From the NCBI RefSeq assembly GCF_010015585.1, contig NW_022985071.1, positions 1,115,247 to 1,179,246 of the forward strand: a stretch of DNA of 64,000 nt, written 5' to 3'. Positions 55,168 through 64,000 of the stretch are shown piece by piece; within the stretch, counting starts at the first letter, position 1, and each line of letters begins with the position of its first letter. The notes below the pieces were generated by a model. That model worked only from the letters and a program-made list of their open reading frames with translations. It ran no database searches and was not told the origin of the DNA. A program made the translations under genes and the position numbers. The stretch is from Eremomyces bilateralis CBS 781.70 (taxonomy: Eukaryota > Ascomycota > Dothideomycetes > Eremomycetales > Eremomycetaceae).

Positions 55168-57080
55168 CCCGTGACGCCCCGCCGTCCATGATCCGGGAAG
55201 AGAATGCGCACTTGCATTTCTTGTCGTTCGTTGACTATCTGATGGGCCTATTTCGCGTCTTGCATTGTTCCGGCGTTTTGCCTTTTGTGTCTAATTGCGA
55301 CTCCCGTCCATCTCTTTGGAGACGATTTTGCCATTGTCTGAAGAGCGATTCCGTTCGTTTTCATGATCGGTACTTGACCGGACGTTCGGATGGTCGTGAG
55401 GCTGGACATCACTTCCGACCACGACACGCAACCGCATTGATAGACGGGGAAAGATTTTTGGAGAGTTTATAGGAGAAGATGGCATTTCGAGGTCATCGAT
55501 AGTGAATGGAGACACATCGACGTCCATGAATTGCGTCGCCTGATTTCAAATATGGCATGATATGCTAGACATAGACATGGAAAATCGAAAATCGAATCAA
55601 CCCAGGAAAGCAATCTGAGTGAAGTCGGTTTCTTAATAAGAATATGAACAGAATGGCAACGAGAGCATGTAGAGTGTGACCTGGGGGAGGGGGAATAGAC
55701 ACAGGTTCCCATCATTCGAGCGGGGGGCGGCGGATATTCCTGCACCCGGCATCTAATCCATCATCACACCGCTGATCAGGGGAGGCTTTGCTGTCGAAAA
55801 TCCACCCCTCCGCGTATCTTCTTTTGAATTAGTATTTCCAACTTCAATGTCGACGTTAAATGCACCTATTTATCGACTTTTTGAACAATCCCTCAGTGAA
55901 CAGGTTGGCTATTCGGGGCAGTGGAGACACACATGCTCTATGAAAGAGTCGTATATTCGATTTCACTATGAAATGACAACCTGCTTTGTTCACAATACCA
56001 TCGATTATACCGTACTTAACTTACCGGACGAAACATGATCCAGGTCATAGAAATATATGTCAGACAGATCTAGATCCGTTCATCACGATGGAGCAACCTT
56101 CCTAGGCTGTCCACCTTGTCAATAGACAATCAATCCCTGTTTCGAGACTTCACCGCCTTGAGCGGCACGTCCTAGCAGAGATTCGGGGTTGGATGATATC
56201 CTTCATTCTTTTCAGTTCTATCTAATGTCAAATGGGATTGCGGGTTATTCAACATTGTTCCCTACGTTCAACATCTCAAATGCACAGTTGAAGGTTTTGC
56301 AGGGGTATTGGCTTGCTCGTTTCTTGATTTGCCGTCTGGGTCTTTGGATATTCCGATACTGTTCAAGTCCGGTGCCCGGTCGACAGATGGTCGACTTGAT
56401 TCTAGCCGATGCAAAAGAGCATTTAAATGTCCAAATCATAAGTCATTCTCTCCGGATAGCAAGCGAGACCTAGAACAAGGGCCTGGGTCGCGAGCCCGCC
56501 TCTAGGAACAATCCTCTTCGATGCACCCGCATAACCACAGGGTCCGAAATTGGTTATGGGTGCCTAGCATTGAAGAAAGCAGGCATGAACATATCACCGA
56601 TTTTTCCTTTGCTGGCCTACTTGTGAACAGATAGCATATCAAATGATGTTATATCTTCTGGCATAGATGTTGATCTAGATTGCCCCGGCCGAAATCCGCA
56701 CATACCGAAGGCCACTACTAAAGCGGCACCAACGGCAGTGGCCACTGTCGATATGGTGGAGATGCTGATGCACCTCGAGCTCATACAGTTCTGACAGTGG
56801 CACAGACATGCATCGTCATCCAATGCTTCGGCGAGGCTCTCATATACGGTTTCAATGAGTGCTCAGTCACTACTTAAAGCCGTGCCTGTCCAGCTCTAAG
56901 GACTTTTCACTGGCGATAAGGCATCAGTGTATCTCTCATCATTCGCGGATGCAGTTGAGAACATTCATCATACCCCTATCAGGCGAGTAAAGACAAAGGC
57001 TCTCTGTCCTGTTTGCCGAAGACACAACCAATCAAGCCCCCAGTCAAAGTCAGGTTTCAATGATAGGCCTTCCTCCAACT
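55168..57080. other. 1.9 kb convergent intergenic region
   Basis: This lies between the desaturase and acyltransferase 3' ends. No supported gene. A minus-strand frame at 56617-56850 encodes a Cys-rich patch (CLCHCQNC) followed by a hydrophobic stretch, with no in-frame ATG before the patch (see findings). Confidence 0.45.
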
Positions 57081-59273
57081 TCACCCCTTCTTGACCCTGG
57101 CAACGACGTTCTTGTCCGCTTGAATCTTGGGGATTTTGGCTTCTCGCGCTTGCTGCGCTCGATTCAGGAACTCTCGATTGGCTTTGATGGATGGAACTTC
57201 TTTCGTCTGCGAACCTTGCGACCCTGACGCCGGCTGTTTCGTTGTCGTGGTCTGTTTCTCAGGTGCGGGCGCCGAACGTCTTGAGGTAGGAGCTTGTGGA
57301 GTTGACCGAACCTTGTTGGACTGAGCCGGAAGCCTGCCCATTGGCCTTTTGGACTGCTCGTTTTTGGCACCAGTGGACGGGGTGCTCAGCTTAGGTACCG
57401 ACTTAGTGCTGGATGCTCCAGCGGATACATTTCCTCGTGCACCGGTTCTCATGTCGTTCGGTTGAGGTGCTCGGGGATGGGTGGGTATCCGTGGAGGGAC
57501 GCTACTCACTGCGCTAGCCGGGCCCATTGGAAATACGCCTAGAGGGCCTGGCTGCGATGAGACATCGCTAGCAGATACGGTGGACGGTGCTCGAGACTTC
57601 TTGGCGGCCAGAAAAGAGACGGGCCTCGACTTCGAAGCAGTTGACATGGATTGCGTTCCCGGAAGAGACGTGCCTTTTGCCGGTGCAGTTCCCGCGTGTA
57701 TAGTATAGCCTGTTCGACGAATCTGTGGCTTGCCTTTCTGGGATAACGCGGGAGCACTGGCAGTCACTGGTGTCGGCCTCAGCACTGGGGTAGATGCAGC
57801 CTTCAATGGTGGAGGCGCTCCTCTTGGTTTTGGCATCAGCCCGGGAACGTTTGGGATCGACTGTTGCATCTTATCCAGGTTGTCCTTCGTCAGTTCCAGC
57901 TGCTCCTTCTTCCCCGTGGGCTTGCCGTGAGCAGCTGTGATGGCTCTTAGCATTTGTTCAAGCTCGACTGAGCCGCCGAGTGCTTTAAGGTCGGTTGCAT
58001 CCTTGAGGCCTGGTTGTTGCATCGTCTCTACCAGCGCTTTGAGGTCGATCAAGTCTTTCTCAGACCCTCCATAAAACATGAACAAGACCACTAAAAATGC
58101 AGTCAAAGGCGCGAATATCGATAGAAATTCTTCCATGTTTCCTGTTTTCACCTCCGCCTCGATAAATTTTGCCGGTTGCCGAACGATCTTGCTTCCTTGC
58201 TTCTTCTGTTCGATCAACCAGTTGTGATCAGTTGGAAACTGGTTGAACTTTTGGAAATGTTCAAGGAGATAGTCTTTCTCTCGCCATCGGTTCCGTAACC
58301 AGATATCGAACGCCGTCGAATCATCAACAGGGATGGTGGTGATTCGAAAGCGTCTCCAGTACATGTTCACACTCTTCGGCGGTCGTCCTTCCAACAATGA
58401 ACCGCGAAGGGTGTATATGTCTTGGCCGTACTGGCCTTCGGGCACGCCTTCGTAGGCTATTGTGCAGTCATATAGCCATTCGGTTGACTTGCGCAAGTTT
58501 TGAACGCAGAACCTCAACCCGGTGCTCCTCGGGAGGAGCTGGTGTTTCATGTCTTGAATACCATTCTTACTTGCCCATTGCTTGCTGCGCTCCCTCGTCA
58601 TGGCTGAGAGGTTGGTCCCCTCAGGGAAGATCACGAGCCACATCGGGACTTCCGGCTTGTTCAGAGGCATGAGCTGCTCTTTGAACCGGTCTTTATCATC
58701 CGCCCATTTCCGTGAGAGGAAGATGAAATTGTAAAATTGCATTCCCCATCCGATTATAGGAACGTTCTTCAACGATTCTTTCAGGATGATATAGATGTGG
58801 CCGTGCATCTTGTTCGTGTACGCTATCCACCAGAGATAGAGCCAGTCAGTGTATAACTGGTGGTTGGACATCATCACCAGTCGCTCAGGAAACTTGCATT
58901 GCAAGCTCCCATCATCTCTTCGGAGGAGTTGACTAGGCATACTGTTGTCGCCGCTCACCCGAACCACGGTGGGACTCCACCACTGGGTCATTGTCGTCGC
59001 AAGCACACCAAACGACTGCTTCGTGAACGCCATGTAGGAGTTGTAAAACTCCGGATCGACTGATTTAAATGGTGCACCGATAAACTGTGAAGCGCTGATA
59101 GCGAGAATCCCCGAGCAGAAGGTTGATGCCGCCGTGAAGGCGCGCTCAACCTGTCCTGCTTGTCCATGTGGAGTCCGTCCAGATGGATGAGGCTCAACAT
59201 TTGGTTTTTTGAAGTTCAAGCCGGCATCCTCTGGTGTTGAGGGGGTAGGTTTTGGTTTTGGTTTCGGCGGCAT
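57081..59273 (-). CDS. PlsC-type lysophospholipid acyltransferase with long Pro/Ser-rich tail
   Basis: An intronless gene of 730 residues from the ATG at 59273. The upstream in-frame codons have no ATG. The catalytic LPLAT/PlsC motif is NHQLYTD at residues 137-143, and the acyl-acceptor motif FPEGT is at 216-220, with a hydrophobic segment in front (FCSGILAISASQFIGA). This order matches the LCLAT/AGPAT3-5-like group that acylates lysophosphatidic acid or related lysolipids in the ER. A C-terminal hydrophobic segment (FLSIFAPLTAFLVVLFMF) at about 400 should close the membrane domain. The following 320 residues are unusual: Pro/Ser/Lys-rich, low complexity and very basic towards the end. They are probably disordered. 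The exact substrate cannot be read from the sequence. Confidence 0.88.
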   Translation of the reverse strand: MPPKPKPKPTPSTPEDAGLNFKKPNVEPHPSGRTPHGQAGQVERAFTAASTFCSGILAISASQFIGAPFKSVDPEFYNSYMAFTKQSFGVLATTMTQWWSPTVVRVSGDNSMPSQLLRRDDGSLQCKFPERLVMMSNHQLYTDWLYLWWIAYTNKMHGHIYIILKESLKNVPIIGWGMQFYNFIFLSRKWADDKDRFKEQLMPLNKPEVPMWLVIFPEGTNLSAMTRERSKQWASKNGIQDMKHQLLPRSTGLRFCVQNLRKSTEWLYDCTIAYEGVPEGQYGQDIYTLRGSLLEGRPPKSVNMYWRRFRITTIPVDDSTAFDIWLRNRWREKDYLLEHFQKFNQFPTDHNWLIEQKKQGSKIVRQPAKFIEAEVKTGNMEEFLSIFAPLTAFLVVLFMFYGGSEKDLIDLKALVETMQQPGLKDATDLKALGGSVELEQMLRAITAAHGKPTGKKEQLELTKDNLDKMQQSIPNVPGLMPKPRGAPPPLKAASTPVLRPTPVTASAPALSQKGKPQIRRTGYTIHAGTAPAKGTSLPGTQSMSTASKSRPVSFLAAKKSRAPSTVSASDVSSQPGPLGVFPMGPASAVSSVPPRIPTHPRAPQPNDMRTGARGNVSAGASSTKSVPKLSTPSTGAKNEQSKRPMGRLPAQSNKVRSTPQAPTSRRSAPAPEKQTTTTKQPASGSQGSQTKEVPSIKANREFLNRAQQAREAKIPKIQADKNVVARVKKG

Positions 59274-59939
59274 TGCTGGCACGGCGCTCTTCTTCCCGTA
59301 TAGTTGAACAATCTGAAGCCCTGATGTCGAGTGGCGTGGAAGGAGTGCAGTTCAGAGTCAAAAAGTAACACCGACGATATTGTTTCACCACTACTATTCA
59401 CAATTCTGCTAATATTGGTGATCTGATGGAGGAAGCAGGTGATTGAAATGTTTGCCCCCCCGTTCCAAAATGCGACTGCCAGAATCCTAGTGATGACATC
59501 GTCAAGCTCCAGATCGCGATGGATTCAGCCACCCCACGCCAGATCTACAGTCACTTCTTCCTGATCAAGATATTTGCGGCCCAGCCTTCGTGAGAGCGGA
59601 GCAAGTCAAGCCACAAGGGTCTGACAGGATCTGATGGAGTGGACCAATCACCAATCAGATCGTCCAACGTCTGGCATCGTCCAACTACGTCATTGCAGTC
59701 CGCAAGAACTGGAATTCTATACTGGAAAGGAGGAGACAGGTGGGATAGTGGGAGAGTTGAGAGGCTCGACGGTAGAAGGAAGGCACAAAAACTTTCCTTT
59801 CCCCTCTGAGGATTCTTTTGATAATCGGAATTTGAACAATCCCATCTTTCTGCCATCCACCTTCCGGGTCCATATTGACTGGACAGTCTATATAGTTCAT
59901 CTCATATCTAACCAACATCCACCACCTTGGAATTTGAAC
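59274..59939. promoter_or_regulatory. Divergent promoter region, acyltransferase / small unknown gene
   Basis: About 0.67 kb between start codons. No gene is seen; minus-strand open frames here have no protein-like features. Confidence 0.5.
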
Positions 59940-60469
59940 ATGTCGACAGCATCCATGAAGGCGCCGCCCACGAGTGCACGAGGAAAGGCCACCAAAATCC
60001 CCAATACTACCCCCAGGAGTGTACCCAATGGAGCTCCATCAGCCCCTCAAGTCTCCGCTTACGGAATCATGGCGAGCCGTCTTGCGAATAGAGTCGCCGA
60101 GATAGCCGAAAACATGACTTTCGTAGAAAAGCCAAGGCATGTGCCCATGAGATAGCCTCTGAAGGTACAAGTTAACAGTTGTATAGCGCCCCTCCGCAAT
60201 CCCTCCCGGCCCCGGAGAAGAAACGACCACGAAAGTTGGAGATTCGACTTCAGAACACCGGACCGGATGGCGTTTCATTTTCAGCGCCTTTCCTCGACAA
60301 TACTCTCAAAAAGATGCTGTCACTGCAAGAGAATATGTTGAAGCTGGGTGCTGAGCTGGCCAGTGAAGATGTACCGGAAAGCATCAGGAAAGACCAATTT
60401 CAACAGGCCTCAGAGATGAGCAGAATTATAGCCCTGATCTGTGCAGAGAAGGCTAGGCAAGGTGCTTGA
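59940..60469 (+). CDS. Small uncharacterised protein with apparent GC-AG intron
   Basis: Two exons (59940-60136, 60187-60469) give 159 residues. The first ends ...MTFVEKP and the second continues SAPPQSLPAPEKKRPRK. The 50 bp intron (60137-60186) begins GCATGT after CCAAG and ends TTGTATAG, with a GTTAAC branch site ten bases before the acceptor. So the donor would be GC rather than GT. A GT-AG alternative from GTAGAA at about 60122 to TTAACAG also keeps the frame but has a weak donor and its branch site abuts the acceptor. The N-terminus is basic, Pro/Ser/Thr-rich. The second exon is helical (LDNTLKKMLSLQENMLKLGAELAS), suggesting a short coiled coil. I do not recognise the family. It is likely real because of its clean spliced frame. 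Confidence 0.65.
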
Positions 60470-61214
60470 TAGCACTTACTCATGGAAATATTGGGGGGAA
60501 AAAATGGTACAAAGACTGGAAACGTTGAGATGTACGATATCTGTATCTGGATTGATTTTTGGGACGGTATGATCATCGGATGATGAAGGTACCTCGTTAG
60601 GTGGTGATTCTTTAGTGTTTGACTTATCAGAATGGGATGGAATCAAAGCAAATGAACAGAGGAAGACACTTTGTCTATGTCAAGTTATTGTGGCATGGTG
60701 ATGCACCAACTGCATGGTATTCGTCGCCACCATATCAGTCCTTCGGGAACATATGCGCACAGTCAGAGCCGCCTTCTTGCTTGATAGATATTTCTATCAT
60801 AGGATTATATTCTGGGGGAATCCTCCAGACTCGTATCGGATGGTCTGGAACGACCCCGAAACCTCGTGCTGTTCTACATAATCCAGTAATTATACAGGAA
60901 GGGTGTGAACCTGGTTCTCTCGGGTCGGATTGACTCGATACCCAGGAGCACCCCCATTCCCCTTCACCAAAAAAAAAGCTTTCTCATCATTTTACCATCC
61001 GCAAACCATCCTGAGCGTGAGCATATCCACCCACCTCCAAAAAGCATTGTTTCCTCTTTTTTCTAGGTTTCCTCGCCCAAAACCAAATAAGGAACCATCA
61101 ACATTCCCCTGTTGTAGTGTGAAGTGGAATAGAAGGATCATCCAGCATTCCAAGACACGGGTTTCGGTCCATCGGTCCTCGAACATGAGTCAACAGCCCA
61201 AAGAATTGCCGCTT
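60470..61214. other. Convergent intergenic region
   Basis: About 0.75 kb of 3' flanks between two uncharacterised genes. No gene seen. A short A-run is present at 60968-60977. Confidence 0.45.
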
Positions 61215-62412
61215 TCAAGAAGAACCGCCGCAACCGTTGGTAAAGGGCTGCTTGCCCATTTTTCCGGATTGAATTCGCTGCTCAATTCTACAGTTGTAGT
61301 CTAGAAGGCAGATCTCCTCGAACGAAAAGTTGATCAATAACGGCAGCATTGACACGCACTCGAAGGTTTGACTACCTTTGGCTACCGGGGATTTCCAGTG
61401 ATCCGGGCTGAAGTGGCTCCAGACAAGCATGCCGTTCGATAACAGATGGCAGGGGACATAGTCATAATTGAGACTCTTTACATCATCCCAGGACATCGAG
61501 GCGCCCCATTGTTTCTTGAAAGAAGTAGGGAGGGTCTGGGGAACAGAGTGGTTGGCGAGGACCGTGGAAGCGGATGAACGAGACAATGGGTCCACCGAAG
61601 GGCTTGTATGCCCAATAGGAGGGGATGGCCGAGAAACATCAGCCATGGTCGAGGCTGAATTCCGTGGTTGGAATTGTCTGGGGTTTAAATTACCTTCACG
61701 GGTATAGGGAACTGAAGTTGATCGGGGAGGAGGCAAGGGGACGGGTGAGGGCGGTATCATGGTATCGGGTCCTCTTCCGGAGGAGCTAGGAGGATCCGGA
61801 TGATGCTCGCCGGGCTTTTGATGGCTTGAGAGAACTGTATGGACGTTCCTAGCCCGAGTTCCATTCACGAGCTGTGTTGCGGGATGACCAGGAGTAGCCG
61901 CCGACGCCGTGGACTGCGTTCCAACTGTTTCTTCCATATCAAAGGCTGACATTTGGTAAGGGGAACTTCGATCGTTTCTAATGGACGAGAATTGACCAGA
62001 ATTGGCGACGAGAACGCGACTGCAGCCAATTGGTGTTGCGTCGAGGCTATCTCAAGGCGTTTGAGCGCTTCGACGATGACATGGTGAGAAGCCGCCCAAC
62101 GAAGTAGCTCTCTGATCTCGTCCGGCTCAAAACAGGCAATGAGATGATCCATAACATTGGTATATCTCTCGTTTTGCACGATGATCACATCTGAGATATA
62201 TCCTTCGGGTGCGGGAACTTCCTTGATTGAGATACCGCCAGCGCTTTGTGCAAACCTCCAACAGGTTAGTGGATGTTTAGACAGTGCTGTACACTTCGCC
62301 TCCTGCCCTGACGGCTCTCCATTCCATGAACAGTTAGCAAGTTGAAATCGTGAAACAGACGCGAGGCTCGCCTACGTCTAATGGTGGTAAAATCCTGGAA
62401 TGATTGATCCAT
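61215..62412 (-). CDS. Uncharacterised protein, tentative three-exon structure
   Basis: The best-supported parts are two open blocks: 62255-61987, encoding a helix-rich domain (VIIVQNERYTNVMDHLIACFEPDE, IRELLRWAASHHVIVEALKRLEIAS), and 61945-61215, a Ser/Pro-rich stretch ending in a conserved-looking segment (SFKKQWGASMSWDDVKSLNYD). Joining a first exon 62412-62357 (MDQSFQDFTTIRRRRASRL) by a 101 bp intron, and the blocks by a 41 bp or alternatively 56 bp intron, keeps the frame and gives about 351 residues. The donors are weak, so the exact junctions and the start are uncertain. The gene may instead be two. I recognise no domain and propose no function. Confidence 0.5.
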
Positions 62413-64000
62413 GTTCAGGTGTACTGAATTGACTGTCGAATTGATGGTATGGAAATGGCATGCCCGAAGCAAATGTTGACATTTCAACACCCTCGCTTTG
62501 AAACCGAATGGCCTGATGATTCGACATCGATGCCCAATTCGGAGGTTTGAAATAATAAAAATAGTAAATCAAGCAGTGGCCAACATGGGAATGCCGCGTT
62601 TGAACTGGACTGAACAGACAACAACCGGTGATTCTTCGGTTCCAGTGGACGGAGCGTGCCTAACTTAGGATTTAAGTTACGGTCAAATCCGCTTCGTCCC
62701 AATTTGCCCCCTCATGTATACCAATGTAGGCATTTGCAAGGGCAGTTGTCAGGGCTTCACCATTTGATGTTCTTCGGATCAATCCAGACCTGCATAGCCA
62801 TGGTAATGGCCCACTGAACCCTACCCTGTAAGAAATGGAGCATGCCGCTTCCATCAGTCAGAATGAGGTCCATACTACTGCTAGAATGAATTTCAATTCT
62901 TCTGAAGCAAGATGGCAAAGGGCGATGATGGGCTCGCACCAATGTTCCTTGATAAAAGGAATTGATGTCGGCTTCTCCCCAAGGATAGGCACATCGGCCA
63001 GCAACCCCAGAGAGAATGCATGCATCATCAAATGCTCTGGTAGTCGCTTTGTCGCCGCACCATTCGACTGACTTGTCAGTTCAAAACTGACAGCGGTCGG
63101 GTTTCGCCAAGTCTTTACAATACTTCTTGCTTCCTCTTCAATTCAATAGTTTGAGGGCGGCTTGCGATACCACAATCTCACAACAGCGATGTCCAAAGCT
63201 ATTTATATTTTGGACATACTGGTTCACTGGAGAGCCGATATATCACGGTGCATTCGGTTTTGTGGGGGAGAACCAGGGAACAAGCTCTCCGGTTCTCTCG
63301 CAACACGAATCTTTCAACCTCAGCAAAGAGGTACCATTTCTAAACCGTCGATTTTTCCTATCTCCTTTACCATTGGCGGAAATCTGTAATTTTCCGGTGC
63401 CCAACTCTATTTCCTATACGCTCTTTGCATCATATCTCATATCAGTGCCTTCCGAGTCTGATAAAAGTCGAGGTGACGGTTTTGTGAGGGACGCGACTCT
63501 GGTTGGGCCTCCTATGCAACCCAAATCAATCGTTGGCCGACTATCTCATCCGGGTCAGAATATAGAAGCACTATGCTTCTATGGGCGGTAGGCGGGAAGA
63601 TGACGTCGATAGGTACATGAGGTCCTAGTAATGAGCCAACGAAGCTCCTGACATATGACGCCGAATGTATTTGGCTATCGATGCCTGGATGATTCTAGAG
63701 TGACGGACGGTTGCTCGCATTGCGTAGCTGTGGATACGGATCTGTTGCCTATAGGTAAAGTATGCGTTGTATCGTCGTCGCCCGAGGATGAAATCTGGGA
63801 TCCCAAGTAGAGAGGCCCACTATGACTTCCCTAATTAAGGTTGCTGGACGACTCAAAAGGATGTTCAGTGATCGATCAGACCAGGTCAGGGTCGCAGAAT
63901 CACTGGAACGAGGCGTCAAGGCGTCAAGGCACCCAACTGAGCATGGGGCGGGGCTTGGCAACGTCAGGCTCAACGTGATTGGCCAGCTTCGATCAAACAT
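62413..64000. other. Right end of window, no supported gene
   Basis: 1.6 kb with only short open frames on both strands (the longest 154 codons at 63127-63591) lacking recognisable content. A gene beyond the right edge cannot be excluded. Confidence 0.45.

Noticed and set aside
63127-63591. A 154-codon plus-strand open frame
   Set aside because: No recognisable motif or splice context; its length is within chance range.

Overview
The window is a 64 kb piece of filamentous-ascomycete nuclear DNA. It most likely comes from the Eurotiales (Aspergillus or a close relative). The reasons are short 41-101 bp GT-AG introns with CTAAC/CTGAC-like branch points, gene spacing of about 2-3 kb, and recognisable Aspergillus-type proteins: CrzA, a PMT1-class mannosyltransferase, an OdeA-type oleate desaturase, an Asp f 7-like protein and Trs130. 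I assign the genus by inference from protein content and checked no database. I see no rRNA, tRNA, CRISPR array, secondary-metabolite backbone gene or virus-like element.

Layout. 1-1.5 kb: a decayed Tc1-type (DD34E) DNA transposon. 1.9-10.4 kb: three minus-strand genes (mitochondrial ABC1/UbiB kinase of the Mcp2/Cqd2 type, the calcineurin-responsive factor crzA, a TRI12-type MFS transporter). 12.4-18.8 kb: a compact block with PMT1-type O-mannosyltransferase divergent from mitochondrial ribosomal protein uL24m (Mrpl40), which is tail-to-tail with the N-glycosylation subunit Alg14. 20-24.4 kb: a single-pass Ser/Thr-rich membrane protein and a secreted double-psi beta-barrel (Asp f 7-like) protein. 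24.4-27.9 kb is gene-poor. 27.9-42.3 kb: eIF2B beta (Gcd7), Nem1 phosphatase, a CRAL-TRIO/RhoGAP protein, an unknown multipass membrane protein, branched-chain aminotransferase, NatA catalytic subunit Ard1/Naa10 and an FAD monooxygenase. 43-50.4 kb: an RTA1-like seven-helix protein and the TRAPP-II subunit Trs130. 53.6-62.4 kb: delta-12 desaturase, a PlsC-type acyltransferase with a very long tail, a small unknown gene with an apparent GC-AG intron, and an unknown gene with a tentative structure.

Functional themes. Much of the content concerns membranes and the secretory pathway: O-mannosylation (Pmt1), N-glycan assembly (Alg14), Golgi traffic (Trs130), phospholipid and storage-lipid control (Nem1, PlsC-type acyltransferase, OdeA), coenzyme Q or lipid handling in mitochondria (Mcp2/Cqd2) and cell-wall/calcium stress (CrzA, the single-pass surface protein). 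Most genes look like ordinary core genes. The more variable items are the TRI12 transporter, the FAD monooxygenase and the RTA1-like protein.

I assembled the exon structures by hand from splice signals and reading-frame continuity. Where I give a spliced length, the exon lengths sum to a multiple of three. I found no convincing undescribed multi-gene system. The best leads are the uncharacterised genes at 20.1, 35.3, 59.9 and 61.2 kb, the tail of the acyltransferase at 57 kb, and the GC-AG intron.
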